DNA of 30,079 bases, taken from positions 1-30,079 of the forward strand of contig NZ_JXTE01000086.1 in NCBI RefSeq assembly GCF_000972385.1. The letters run 5' to 3'. This document shows positions 1 to 7,387 of this stretch, one piece after another. Made by a program: the position numbers and the translations under genes. Positions within the stretch are counted from its first letter, which is position 1. Each line of letters begins with the position of its first letter. Below the pieces are notes generated by a model. The model saw nothing but the letters and a program-made list of their open reading frames with translations. It searched no databases and was not told the DNA's origin. Source of the stretch: Streptomyces sp. WM6386 (GTDB taxonomy: Bacteria > Actinomycetota > Actinomycetes > Streptomycetales > Streptomycetaceae).

Positions 1-399
1 CCCACGCCCCCCACCCCCCCGCAGTCGTCGACCCCCGAGCCGTCGACCCCGGGCCCCGGCAGCGGCAGCGGCTCCCCCCCGCCGTCGTCCGCCCCGCCCT
101 CGTCCGGCCCGCCGCCCAGCACCTCGCCCCCGCCGTCGAGCGGCAGCCCGTCACCACCCCCGTCGAGCAGCCCACCGGCCACGGGCTCGCCCCCGGCCGT
201 GACCACGTCTCCGCCGGAGACGACCAGCACACCACCGCCTCCCCCGGTGACCACGAGCGCGCCACCGCAGACGACGAGCAGCGCGCCACCGCCGCCGGCG
301 ACCACCAGTGCGCCGGCCACCAGCAGCGCACCGGCCACGAGCGAGCCGCCCACCAGCGAGCCCGCCACCGAGGGGCCCACGGAAAACGCCACCGTCTGA
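1..399 (+). CDS. C-terminal Pro/Thr/Ser-rich tail of a protein that begins outside the window (partial)
   Basis: The first reading frame is open from base 1 to a TGA at 397-399. All 132 visible residues are low complexity: runs of Pro alternate with Ser, Thr, Ala and Gly, with imperfect repeats such as TTSAPP and ATSSAPATS, and the end (EPATEGPTENATV) is mildly acidic. No catalytic or binding motif is visible. Tails like this are common at the ends of actinomycete Ser/Thr protein kinases and of secreted or cell-wall proteins. A complete Ser/Thr kinase lies just downstream, so a paired second kinase is possible, but that is inference. The next gene starts 127 bases later; the gap has a GC-rich imperfect hairpin near 405-431 that may act as a weak terminator. 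Confidence 0.6.
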   Translation, partial: PTPPTPPQSSTPEPSTPGPGSGSGSPPPSSAPPSSGPPPSTSPPPSSGSPSPPPSSSPPATGSPPAVTTSPPETTSTPPPPPVTTSAPPQTTSSAPPPPATTSAPATSSAPATSEPPTSEPATEGPTENATV

Positions 400-526
400 G
401 CGGGGCCGGCGAAGCCTACTGCGGCTCCGGCGCGGGGGCTGCTCGACCAGCCACGACGGACCCGCGGACGAAGCACCGCACATCCAGCGGAGCGCCTGGC
501 GCCCCGCAGACCCCGGGAGTCACCGG

Positions 527-2374
527 ATGCCTTCAGGACCATCGACGTCGGGAGTGGGCCGGGTCATCGCCGGCCGCTATCTGCTGCTGAAACAGCTCGG
601 CAGCGGCGGTATGGGCCATGTCTGGCTCGCCCACGACCAGAGACTCGCCTGTGAGGTCGCGCTCAAGGAGATCGTCTTCCGGGACGCGGTGGAAGCCGGC
701 CACGAGCGGGAGGCCCGGGTGGCGCGGGCCCGCGCGGAGGCCCGGTACGCGGCGGGGCTGCGCGGCCATCCGCACGTGGTCACCGTGCACGACGTACTGG
801 AGCACGAGGGGCTGCCGTGGATCGTCATGGAGTACGTGGCGGGCGCGGTGGACCTGCGCGACCTGGTCGCCCGGCGTGGCTCGCTGCAGCCCGCGGAGTG
901 CGCCCGTGTCGGCCTGGCCGTGCTGGACGCGCTGACCGCCGGGCATCAGCGGGGCGTCATGCACCGGGACGTGAAACCGGCGAACATCCTGCTCGCACCG
1001 GACCGCTCCGGGTCGCCGTACGGCCGTGTCCTGCTCACCGACTACGGCATCTCCGTGCAGCCGGACGCCGGCGAGACGCGGTACACCCTGACGTCCGTGC
1101 TCGTGGGCACGGCGGGCTATCTGGCGCCGGAGCGCGCCACGGGCGGATCGCCCACCCCGGCCGCGGACCTGTTCTCGCTGGGCTGCACGCTCTATCACGC
1201 CGTGGAGGGCCGCGGTCCGTTCGACCGCGAGTCGCACTTCGCGGAGATCACCGCGGTGGTCATGGACGAGCCGCGGCCACCGCAGCGGGCCGGCGCCCTG
1301 GGCCCCGTGCTCGAGGCGATGCTGGTCAAGGACCCGGGACGGCGGATCACCGCAGCTCAGACGGAGGCGGCGCTGTCGCGGCTCGTCGCGTCGCAGGCGG
1401 AGGCCCACGCCCGGACCCAGACCGACCTCGGATCGCAGCCGCCCTGGGCCCGGCCCATGCCGCCTGCGCCCGTACCGGTGCCCTCGGCGCCGGCCGTCCC
1501 CGAGGGGTTCGGGCCCCTGGTCACGTCGGGCGGCAGCAGGCGGCGCACCCGCCCCCGGGCCCTGCACTCCGCCCTCGCCGGTCTGCTGGGGCTGGCCATC
1601 GCCGGGGGCGGGGCCTGGTACGCCGTGGCCCAGCAGCCGCCCGCCGACGGGAAGGAGGGCGGGACCGCACAGCCGTACGGCACCCGGATCGGGCTCTCCC
1701 AGCCCCTCAAGGACGGCGACTGCGTGCTGGCCGACTGGGGGGACACAGGCGCCTTCAAGGGCACTCCGCGGCTGCGTCTGGAGTCCGGCTGCGGCAGTGC
1801 GGCCGACGGGCAGGTGCTGGCCTTCGTCGGGGCCGCGTCCGCCGCCGAGGCCCGGGAACGGGGCCCGGCGGGGTGCGAGGAGCGGACCGAGGCGCTCCGC
1901 GGGAGGCTGGCGGATGTGCGGAGCGTCGCCGTCGTGCCGACCGAGGCCGGTTTCGTGGCCGCCGGGAAGCGCAGCGCCTGTCTGGTGCTGGGCGCGCACG
2001 GGCCGGTGTACGGGCCGCTCGGCGATCACCGCAGGCCCGGCTCCGCGTTCTCCGACGTGTCGAACATGCAGAAGCGGGACTGTCTGGACGTGCGGTCCAA
2101 CCGGTCCGCCCGGCTGGTGTCCTGTGCGGGGGCGCACGACGAGGAAGTGCTCGGATTCACCCGGTTGGGTGCCGATGTCACGCTCGATGAGGCGCGCACC
2201 GAGTCGGACGTGGCGTGTGGGCAGGAGGTGCCGCCACGGGACTACGGCTTCGACCCGTCGGTGTACACGGCGGGCTCCTGGACGAGCGAAGGTCCCTGGA
2301 AGGCGGGCACGCATTTCGTCGTCTGCACCGTCAGGAAGCAGAACGGGGGCACCATGGAGGGAGACCAATCCTGA
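527..2374 (+). CDS. Transmembrane serine/threonine protein kinase with a Cys-containing extracytoplasmic domain
   Basis: Predicted 615 residues. The kinase domain (about 16-290) has a glycine loop GSGGMG (25-30), the ATP-binding lysine in ALKEI (K47), the catalytic loop HRDVKPAN (D148, K150), DYG in place of DFG (D172-G174) and the GTAGYLAPE activation segment. A Pro-rich linker leads to one membrane helix (about 348-367). The outside part, about 245 residues, has no PASTA repeats. It carries several cysteines in two loosely similar blocks, one starting DGDC and another with the pattern SCAGAHDEEVLG, resembling the septum-formation-type domain. The kinase would phosphorylate cytosolic targets in response to an outside cue. 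The ATG at 527 was chosen because GGGAG lies 7 bases upstream and it starts just before the kinase domain; the frame is open farther upstream but without kinase-like sequence. A small membrane protein follows directly. Confidence 0.9.
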   Translation: MPSGPSTSGVGRVIAGRYLLLKQLGSGGMGHVWLAHDQRLACEVALKEIVFRDAVEAGHEREARVARARAEARYAAGLRGHPHVVTVHDVLEHEGLPWIVMEYVAGAVDLRDLVARRGSLQPAECARVGLAVLDALTAGHQRGVMHRDVKPANILLAPDRSGSPYGRVLLTDYGISVQPDAGETRYTLTSVLVGTAGYLAPERATGGSPTPAADLFSLGCTLYHAVEGRGPFDRESHFAEITAVVMDEPRPPQRAGALGPVLEAMLVKDPGRRITAAQTEAALSRLVASQAEAHARTQTDLGSQPPWARPMPPAPVPVPSAPAVPEGFGPLVTSGGSRRRTRPRALHSALAGLLGLAIAGGGAWYAVAQQPPADGKEGGTAQPYGTRIGLSQPLKDGDCVLADWGDTGAFKGTPRLRLESGCGSAADGQVLAFVGAASAAEARERGPAGCEERTEALRGRLADVRSVAVVPTEAGFVAAGKRSACLVLGAHGPVYGPLGDHRRPGSAFSDVSNMQKRDCLDVRSNRSARLVSCAGAHDEEVLGFTRLGADVTLDEARTESDVACGQEVPPRDYGFDPSVYTAGSWTSEGPWKAGTHFVVCTVRKQNGGTMEGDQS

Positions 2375-2387
2375 GGAGGGTGTTGCG

Positions 2388-2564
2388 ATGCCCGGTACCG
2401 GTTCTACGGATGGCTCGACCAGAACGATGGGGGTGCTCACCGTCGGCGGTCTCGTCGTGGTGACGGCCTACACGGTGGCGCTCGGCAGCAACGGCTGGCT
2501 GTGGTTCGGCTGGGTCGTGCTGGGCCTGATCACCCTAGGGATGGTCGTCACGCGCAGTACCTGA
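2388..2564 (+). CDS. 58-residue membrane protein, unknown function
   Basis: The ATG at 2388 lies 13 bases after the kinase stop. A GAGGAGGG ribosome binding site overlaps and follows that stop (2373-2380), so the two are very likely co-transcribed. The product has a short polar N-terminus rich in Gly/Ser/Thr, then two hydrophobic segments separated by a short NG-containing turn: one beginning MGVLTVGGLVVV and one containing WLWFGWVVLGLITLGMVV. It looks like a two-helix hairpin in the membrane. No family is recognised. Its position suggests an accessory of the upstream kinase, which is inference only. The last codons lie in a short tandem duplication. Confidence 0.65.
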   Translation: MPGTGSTDGSTRTMGVLTVGGLVVVTAYTVALGSNGWLWFGWVVLGLITLGMVVTRST

Positions 2565-2585
2565 GGGCCACGCGCAGTACCTGAG
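2549..2585. repeat. 20-bp-period tandem duplication over the gene end
   Basis: The 17-mer CACGCGCAGTACCTGAG occurs at 2549-2565 and again, identical, at 2569-2585, separated by GGC. The first copy contains the last codons and the TGA of the small membrane protein. The second copy is noncoding and abuts the stop codon of the convergent histidine kinase at 2588. It is probably a slippage duplication. Confidence 0.8.
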
Positions 2586-2587
2586 CC

Positions 2588-3793
2588 CTATTCGCGACTC
2601 AGGCGCCCGGCGGAGTGCACCCCCGGCTGGTACTTCGGCAGCCGGGCGGTGATCTTCATTCCCGCCCCTACGGCGGTCTCGATGACGAGCCCGTGGTCGT
2701 CGCCGTAGACCTGGCGGAGCCGGTCGTCGACGTTGGACAGTCCGATGCCGCCCGAGGGGCTGACCTCTCCGGCGAGGATGCGGCGCAGCACGGCGGGGTC
2801 CATTCCCGTGCCGTCGTCCTCGATGACGACGAGCGCCTCGGCGCCGGCGTCCTGTGCGGTGATGCTGATGTGGGCCTTGTCGGCTTTTCCTTCCAGGCCG
2901 TGCTTGACGGCGTTCTCCACGAGCGGTTGCAGGCAGAGGAAGGGCAGGGCGACCGGCAGCACCTCGGGGGCGATCTGGAGGGTGACGGAGAGGCGGTCGC
3001 CGAAACGGGCCCGGACCAGCGCCAAGTAGTGGTCGATGGCGTGGAGTTCGTCGGCGAGGGTGGTGAAGTCGCCGTGCCTGCGGAACGAGTAGCGGGTGAA
3101 GTCGGCGAACTCCAGGAGCAGTTCGCGGGCGCGCTCGGGGTCGGTGCGGACGAAACTCGCGATCACCGCGAGCGAGTTGAAGATGAAGTGCGGGGATATC
3201 TGGGCCCGCAGGGCCTTGATCTCGGCTTCGATGAGGCGGGTGCGGGACTGGTCGAGATCGGCGAGTTCGAGCTGGACGGAGATCCAGCGGGCGACTTCCC
3301 CGGCGGCCCGGACGAGGACGGCGGACTCGTGGGGTCCGAACGCGACGAGGGTTCCGTGGATCCGGTCGTCGACGGTGAGCGGTGCCACGACGGCCCAGCG
3401 GACCGTGCAGTCGAGGTGGTCGCAGGTCAGCGGGAAGGCCTCGCCGCGGCCGGTCTCCAGGGGTCCGGCGAGCCGCTCCATGATCTGGGCACGGTGGTGG
3501 CCGCCGATGCCGTCCCAGACCAGTACCGCCTTCTGGTCGGTCAGACACAGGGCGTCCGTGCCGAGGAGGGTGCGCAGCCGGCGGGCCGACTTGCCGGCGG
3601 TCTCCTCGGTGAGGCCCGCCCTGAGCGGGGGCGCGGCGAGGGAGGCGGTGTGCAGGGTCTCGAAGGTGGCGTGCTCGACGGGGGTGCCGAGGCCGCGCAG
3701 ACTCTCGGGGCGCGCGGTCCGGCGGCCCAGCCAGAAGCCGGCGGCGAGCAGGGGGAGGATGGCGACACAGAGGCCGGCGAGGAATCCGCTCAT
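2588..3793 (-). CDS. LytS-type sensor histidine kinase
   Basis: 401 residues. One N-terminal membrane segment (about 4-24, ending in GRRTARP) is followed by a GAF-like sensor region (about 60-175). The His_kinase (PF06580-type) domain has the signature LRAQISPHFIFNS (phospho-acceptor H202), an N box LVENAVKHG (N294) and G boxes with EDDGTGMD and SGGIGLSN. This family pairs with LytTR response regulators, and one lies at the start of the same operon. The gene is last in the leftward cluster response regulator, DUF485 protein, symporter, kinase, so it probably senses the transported carboxylate or a related metabolic state. Its ATG overlaps the stop of a 13-codon reading frame (ATGA), which suggests translational coupling. 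GGGGTGG lies a few bases upstream as a possible ribosome binding site. Confidence 0.9.
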   Translation of the reverse strand: MSGFLAGLCVAILPLLAAGFWLGRRTARPESLRGLGTPVEHATFETLHTASLAAPPLRAGLTEETAGKSARRLRTLLGTDALCLTDQKAVLVWDGIGGHHRAQIMERLAGPLETGRGEAFPLTCDHLDCTVRWAVVAPLTVDDRIHGTLVAFGPHESAVLVRAAGEVARWISVQLELADLDQSRTRLIEAEIKALRAQISPHFIFNSLAVIASFVRTDPERARELLLEFADFTRYSFRRHGDFTTLADELHAIDHYLALVRARFGDRLSVTLQIAPEVLPVALPFLCLQPLVENAVKHGLEGKADKAHISITAQDAGAEALVVIEDDGTGMDPAVLRRILAGEVSPSGGIGLSNVDDRLRQVYGDDHGLVIETAVGAGMKITARLPKYQPGVHSAGRLSRE

Positions 3794-3831
3794 ACGACCA
3801 CCCCGATCAGGCTTGTCAGGGATGTCCTCAT
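3790..3831 (-). CDS. Possible 13-codon coupling mini-ORF between symporter and sensor kinase
   Basis: The symporter ends in ATGA, where the ATG opens a 13-codon frame (MRTSLTSLIGVVV). That frame ends in a TGA overlapping the ATG of the histidine kinase gene, again as ATGA. It therefore fills the 34-base gap between the two genes exactly, with an ATGA junction on each side. The peptide is hydrophobic and has no recognisable function. It could serve to carry ribosomes from the symporter into the kinase gene. It could also be chance, since GC-rich sequence gives many open frames. Confidence 0.3.
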   Translation of the reverse strand: MRTSLTSLIGVVV

Positions 3832-5540
3832 GCCTTCACCTCCGCCCGCAGCTCCTCCGGCAGATGGAAACGCGCCAGGATCGCCGCCGTTCCGGCCGGC
3901 ACCCGGCCCGGGGTGGCCAGGGACACCAGGACCATGGTGAGGAAGGCCAGCGGTACCGACCAGAGGGCGGGCCAGGCGAGCAGGGCGTGCAGCGCTCCGG
4001 TGCCGGGGAAACCGGCCATCGTCGCGGCCACGGCGACCAGGGCGGAGCCGCCGCCCACCAGCATCCCGGCGGCCGCGCCCGGCGGGGTCAGACGGCGCCA
4101 CCAGATGCCGAGGACGAGCAGCGGGCAGAAGGAGGAGGCCGACACCGCGAAGGCGAGCCCGACCGCGTCGGCGACCGGCAGGCCTCCGACCATGACGCTC
4201 GCCGCCAGCGGTACGGCCATGGCGAGGACCGTGCCGAGCCTGAAGTGCCGTACACCGCGGGACGGGAGCACGTCCTGGGTGAGCACGCCCGCCACCGCCA
4301 TGGTCAGCCCCGAGGCGGTCGACAGGAACGCCGCGAAGGCTCCCCCGGCGACCAGTGCGCCGAGGAGGTCGCCGCCGAGGCCGCCGATCATCCGGTCGGG
4401 CAGCAGCAGGACGGCGGCGTCCGCGTTCGAGGTGAGGGTGAGTTCGGGGGCGTACAGGCGGCCGAGGGCTCCGTAGACCGGCGGCAGGAGGTAGAAGGCG
4501 CCGATCAGGCCGAGGACCGCGACGGTGGTACGGCGGGCGGCGACGCCGTGCGGGCTGGTGTAGAAGCGGACCACCACGTGCGGCAGGCCCATGGTGCCGA
4601 GGAAGGTCGCGAGGATCAGTCCGTACGTGGCGTACAGCGGGCGTTCGCCGCGGGTCTCGGCCTGGGAGGGCGACAGGCCGGCCCCGCTGTTGCGGTCGAC
4701 CTCGGGGACGGGGGCGCCCTGGGCGAAGGTCAGCCGGGTGCCGGCGTCGATGTGGTGGGTGCCGGCGGGGAGGTGGAGTTCGGTGTCCTCGTGGGTGCGG
4801 CCGTCGACGGTGCCCTCGACCGTGACGGTCAGCGGGCGGTCGAGTTTCAGGTCGAGGCTGTCGTCGACGCGGACGACCCGCTGTTCGCGGAAGGTGGCCG
4901 GTTCCTCGAAGGCGTGGGTGGGGGCGCCGTCGCCCTGCCAGGCGAGGACGAGGAAGAGGGCGGGGACGAGCAGCGCGGTGAGCTTGAGCCAGTACTGGAA
5001 GGCCTGCACGAAGGTGATGCTGCGCATGCCGCCCGCTGCGACGGTCGCGACCACGACGACGGCGACGATCACTCCGCCGAGCCCGTCGGGCGCCCCGGTC
5101 AGGACCGTCAGCGTGAGCCCGGCGCCCTGGAGCTGGGGCAGCAGATAGAGCCAGCCGACGCCGACGACGAAGGCCCCCGCGAGCCGTCGTACCGCCTGGG
5201 AGGCGAGCCGGGCCTCGGCGAAGTCGGGCAGCGTGTAGGCGCCGGAGCGGCGCAGCGGGGCGGCGACGAAGATCAGCAGGACGAGGTAGCCGGCGGTGTA
5301 GCCGACCGGGTACCAGAGCATGTCGGGGCCCTGGACCAGGACCAGGCCCGCGATGCCGAGGAAGGAGGCGGCGGAGAGGTACTCACCGCTGATGGCGGCC
5401 GCGTTGAGACGGGGGCCGACGGTGCGCGAGGCGACGTAGAAGTCGGACGTGGTGCGGGAGATGCGCAGGCCGAAGGCGCCGACGAGGACGGTCGCGATCA
5501 CGACGAGGGCGACGGCCGGAACGGCGTAACCGGAGTTCAT
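3828..5540 (-). CDS. Sodium:solute symporter family permease (ActP/MctC-like, probable monocarboxylate uptake)
   Basis: 570 residues and about 13 hydrophobic helices. Family signatures include SDFYVASRTVGP near residue 32, the SGEYLSAASFLG helix (51-62), GGMRSITFVQAFQYWLK (170-186) and FLGTMGLPHVVVRFYTSP (from 313). These are characteristic of the acetate/pyruvate-type branch of the SSS family, which uses cation-coupled uptake. A hydrophilic insertion of roughly 100 residues (about 203-300) lies between two helices and contains short beta-like repeats and an acidic stretch. The ATG at 5540 overlaps the stop of the upstream DUF485 gene (ATGA), an arrangement known for YjcH-ActP and cg0952-MctC. 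With a LytS/LytTR pair in the same operon, the cluster looks like a self-contained carboxylate sensing and uptake unit. The exact substrate is not determined by the sequence. Confidence 0.88.
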   Translation of the reverse strand: MNSGYAVPAVALVVIATVLVGAFGLRISRTTSDFYVASRTVGPRLNAAAISGEYLSAASFLGIAGLVLVQGPDMLWYPVGYTAGYLVLLIFVAAPLRRSGAYTLPDFAEARLASQAVRRLAGAFVVGVGWLYLLPQLQGAGLTLTVLTGAPDGLGGVIVAVVVVATVAAGGMRSITFVQAFQYWLKLTALLVPALFLVLAWQGDGAPTHAFEEPATFREQRVVRVDDSLDLKLDRPLTVTVEGTVDGRTHEDTELHLPAGTHHIDAGTRLTFAQGAPVPEVDRNSGAGLSPSQAETRGERPLYATYGLILATFLGTMGLPHVVVRFYTSPHGVAARRTTVAVLGLIGAFYLLPPVYGALGRLYAPELTLTSNADAAVLLLPDRMIGGLGGDLLGALVAGGAFAAFLSTASGLTMAVAGVLTQDVLPSRGVRHFRLGTVLAMAVPLAASVMVGGLPVADAVGLAFAVSASSFCPLLVLGIWWRRLTPPGAAAGMLVGGGSALVAVAATMAGFPGTGALHALLAWPALWSVPLAFLTMVLVSLATPGRVPAGTAAILARFHLPEELRAEVKA

Positions 5541-5902
5541 CGGTCTTCTACGAGGCGTACGAAGTCGCGTTCGTTGCGCTCCGCCCGCCGCACGTACCAG
5601 CGGGCGAGGAGCACCAGCGGAACGTACAGGCCGAAGCCGAGGACCGCCCATTCCACGCGGCGGGCGTCCGGCATCGCGGCGAAGAGCAGCGGGAGCGGGC
5701 CGACGAGCAGGCCGAGGACGGCGAACACGGTGAGGGCGGCGCGCAGTTGGGTGCGCATGAGGGAGCGGACGTAGGTGTGGCCGAGGGTGGTCTGCTCGTC
5801 GATCTCGGTGCGGGGGCGGTTGTAGCCGGGGACGCGGCGGGTCTGCCGGGGCGGGCCGGTGACGACGACCCGGCGTTCGGCGGGGTTCTGGTTCTGGGGC
5901 AC
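5537..5902 (-). CDS. DUF485-type small membrane protein, partner of the symporter
   Basis: 121 residues from GTG at 5902. An earlier GTG at 5908 overlaps the regulator stop, but AGGAGG would then be only 2 bases away; 8 bases to the second GTG fits better. The first 45 residues are polar and Arg/Pro-rich, with a central YVRSLMRTQLR motif. Two membrane helices follow (about 55-76 and 85-101), and the tail is charged (RRAERNERDFVRLVEDR). DUF485/YjcH-type proteins are encoded directly before acetate/monocarboxylate symporters of the SSS family, as here, and are presumed small accessory subunits. Both ends of the gene are tightly packed against or overlap neighbouring genes. Confidence 0.8.
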   Translation of the reverse strand: MPQNQNPAERRVVVTGPPRQTRRVPGYNRPRTEIDEQTTLGHTYVRSLMRTQLRAALTVFAVLGLLVGPLPLLFAAMPDARRVEWAVLGFGLYVPLVLLARWYVRRAERNERDFVRLVEDR

Positions 5903-5904
5903 CG

Positions 5905-6669
5905 TCACGGCCTCCTCATCAGCAGGTCCCGCAGTTCGCGGGTGTGGCGGCGGCTGACCTGGAGCTCCTCGGAGCCGACCAGGACGCTGACGGTGCCGGC
6001 GTCGAGGCGCAGTTCGCCGACGTGGCGCAGGGCGACCAGGTGGCGGCGGTGGATACGGACGAATCCGCGGGAGCGCCAGCGCTCCTCCAGGGTGGACAGG
6101 GGGATGCGGACGAGGTGGCTGCCCTTGGTCGTGTGCAGCCGGGCGTAGTCGCCCTGGGCCTCGACGTGGGTGATGTCCTCGACGCTGACGAAACGGGTCA
6201 CGCCCCCCAGTTCCACGGGTATGTGGTCGGGGTCGGGCTCGCTGACGGGGATGCGCGGGGCGGTGCCGCGGATCTCGGCGGCGCGCAGTTCGACGACGCG
6301 ACGGACCGCCTCCGCGAGGCGTTCCCTGCGGACGGGCTTGAGGACGTAGTCCACGGCCTTGAGGTCGAAGGCCTGTACGGCGAAGTCCTCGTGGGCGGTG
6401 ACGAACACGACCAGCGGCGGCCGGGCGAACCCGGTGAGCAGCCGGGCCAGGTCGAGGCCGTCGAGGCCGGGCATGTTGATGTCGAGGAAGACGACGTCGA
6501 TCGCCTCGGGGCCGTGCGGTCCGGATTCCAGGGCCCGGTTGATGCGGCGCAGCGCCTCGGTCGCGTCGCCCGCGCCCTCCGCGGTACCGATCCGGGGGTC
6601 GGCGTTCAGGAGGTAGAGGAGTTCCTCCAGCGAGGGGCGTTCGTCGTCGACAGCCAGGGCGCGCAGCAT
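5905..6669 (-). CDS. LytTR-family response regulator
   Basis: 254 residues. The receiver domain (1-120) has the acidic pair DD at 8-9, the phospho-acceptor D63 in FLDINMPGLDG, T91 in VTAHED and K111 in YVLKPV. The LytTR DNA-binding domain (about 150-252) contains the typical VEAQGDYARLHT and FVRIHRRHLVAL strands. It pairs with the LytS-type kinase at the far end of this operon. The ATG at 6669 was chosen as the start of the receiver domain; only a weak ribosome binding site precedes it. The gene is divergent from an Lrp-type regulator, with a 78-bp shared control region. Confidence 0.92.
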   Translation of the reverse strand: MLRALAVDDERPSLEELLYLLNADPRIGTAEGAGDATEALRRINRALESGPHGPEAIDVVFLDINMPGLDGLDLARLLTGFARPPLVVFVTAHEDFAVQAFDLKAVDYVLKPVRRERLAEAVRRVVELRAAEIRGTAPRIPVSEPDPDHIPVELGGVTRFVSVEDITHVEAQGDYARLHTTKGSHLVRIPLSTLEERWRSRGFVRIHRRHLVALRHVGELRLDAGTVSVLVGSEELQVSRRHTRELRDLLMRRP

Positions 6670-6693
6670 GAACCCGGAGTGTAGGAGCAATTC

Positions 6694-6711
6694 GCACGTC
6701 TGCACACGTGC
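6694..6711. promoter_or_regulatory. Inverted repeat in the lytTR/lrp intergenic region
   Basis: GCACGT (6694-6699) and its reverse complement ACGTGC (6706-6711) are separated by 6 bases. The site lies between the two divergent regulator genes, 25 bases upstream of the leftward start and just upstream of the probable rightward -10 element. It may be an operator for either regulator. LytTR proteins usually prefer direct repeats, so autoregulation by the Lrp protein is slightly more likely. Confidence 0.35.
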
Positions 6712-6735
6712 CGAGGTATGGACGTTCGCGCTGGA

Positions 6736-6741
6736 TACAGT
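6736..6741 (+). promoter_or_regulatory. -10 element TACAGT, leaderless start of the Lrp gene
   Basis: TACAGT lies 6 bases before the ATG at 6748. The expected transcription start therefore falls on or beside the A of the start codon, and there is no Shine-Dalgarno sequence. No convincing -35 hexamer is visible 17-18 bases upstream. Confidence 0.45.
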
Positions 6742-6747
6742 GCCGAC

Positions 6748-7263
6748 ATGCACAGCGCGCCCGCATCGTTCGACGAGCTCGACCGGAAGATCATCACCGC
6801 TCTGATGGCGAACGCCAGGACGAGCTTCGCCGAGATCGGCACGGCCGTGGGGCTGTCCTCCACGGCGGTCAAGAGGCGCGTGGACCGGTTGCGCGAGACC
6901 GGCGTGATCACCGGGTTCACGGCCACGGTGCAGCCGTCGGCGCTGGGCTGGCGCACGGAGGCGTACGTCGAGGTCTACTGCGAGGGTGCGGCGCCGCCGC
7001 GGCGGCTCGCGGAGGTGGTGCGCAACCATCCGGAGATCACCGCGGCGATGACCGTGACGGGCGGTGCGGACGCGCTGCTGCATGTGCGGGCGCGGGACGT
7101 GGAGCACTTCGAGGAGGTGCTGGAGCGGATCCGGATCGAGCCCTTCATCCGCAAGACGATCAGCGTGATGGTGCTGTCCCATCTGATCCCGGAGAGCCCG
7201 GAGGCGGGGGCGAGCCAGCCCGCACCGGTCGAAACCTCGAAGCGCGCATCAGAACTGCGTTGA
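6748..7263 (+). CDS. Lrp/AsnC-family transcriptional regulator (probable arginine catabolism regulator)
   Basis: 171 residues. The N-terminal winged helix-turn-helix (about 8-60) has the family pattern LDRKIITALMANARTSFAEIG followed by LSSTAVKRRVDRL. The RAM/AsnC effector-binding domain (about 68-150) includes VTGGADALLHVRARD. The tail after 150 is short and Ala/Pro/Glu-rich. The gene stands directly upstream of the arginine-degradation pair. An equivalent regulator sits next to the ddaH-like and rocD genes of Mycobacterium tuberculosis (Rv2324-Rv2322c, from memory). It probably controls that operon in response to arginine or ornithine. The ATG at 6748 is preferred over an upstream ATG at 6718 because a -10-like TACAGT lies between them and residue 1 then falls close to the HTH. 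Confidence 0.9.
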   Translation: MHSAPASFDELDRKIITALMANARTSFAEIGTAVGLSSTAVKRRVDRLRETGVITGFTATVQPSALGWRTEAYVEVYCEGAAPPRRLAEVVRNHPEITAAMTVTGGADALLHVRARDVEHFEEVLERIRIEPFIRKTISVMVLSHLIPESPEAGASQPAPVETSKRASELR

Positions 7264-7275
7264 ACCGGAGAAAGA

Positions 7276-7341
7276 CGCAGCATTCCTGCGCAGACACGCA
7301 ATTCTTGTTGCTTGTCGGGCGTGACCGCCACTTCTTACCTT
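7276..7341 (+). promoter_or_regulatory. Promoter and candidate Lrp sites for the arginine operon
   Basis: A possible -35 TTGTCG (7312-7317) and -10 TACCTT (7336-7341) are separated by 18 bases, giving a leader of about 40 bases before the GTG at 7388. Two short inverted repeats lie just upstream: CGCAG-cattc-CTGCG (7276-7290) and GCAA-ttcttg-TTGC (7298-7311). Their centres are about two helical turns apart, as might be expected for an Lrp/AsnC multimer. The regulator assignment is inference. Confidence 0.35.
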
Positions 7342-7387
7342 GGTGTCAACCCTCAGTAGACACCGCAGGAAGCGGAGGAACCCCTCT

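Noticed and set aside
1..399. Pro/Thr/Ser repeats as a DNA repeat array
   Set aside because: The repeat is at the protein level with irregular period and ends at a stop codon; it is a low-complexity protein tail.
533..2440. 635-codon minus-strand open frame opposite the kinase
   Set aside because: His/Arg/Gly/Pro-rich shadow; the plus strand has a complete kinase domain.
3096..5774. Very long plus-strand open frame (about 890 codons) opposite the symporter
   Set aside because: It is a shadow of the high-GC symporter and DUF485 genes: composition is Arg/Gly/Glu-rich without family motifs, while the minus strand shows clear transporter helices.
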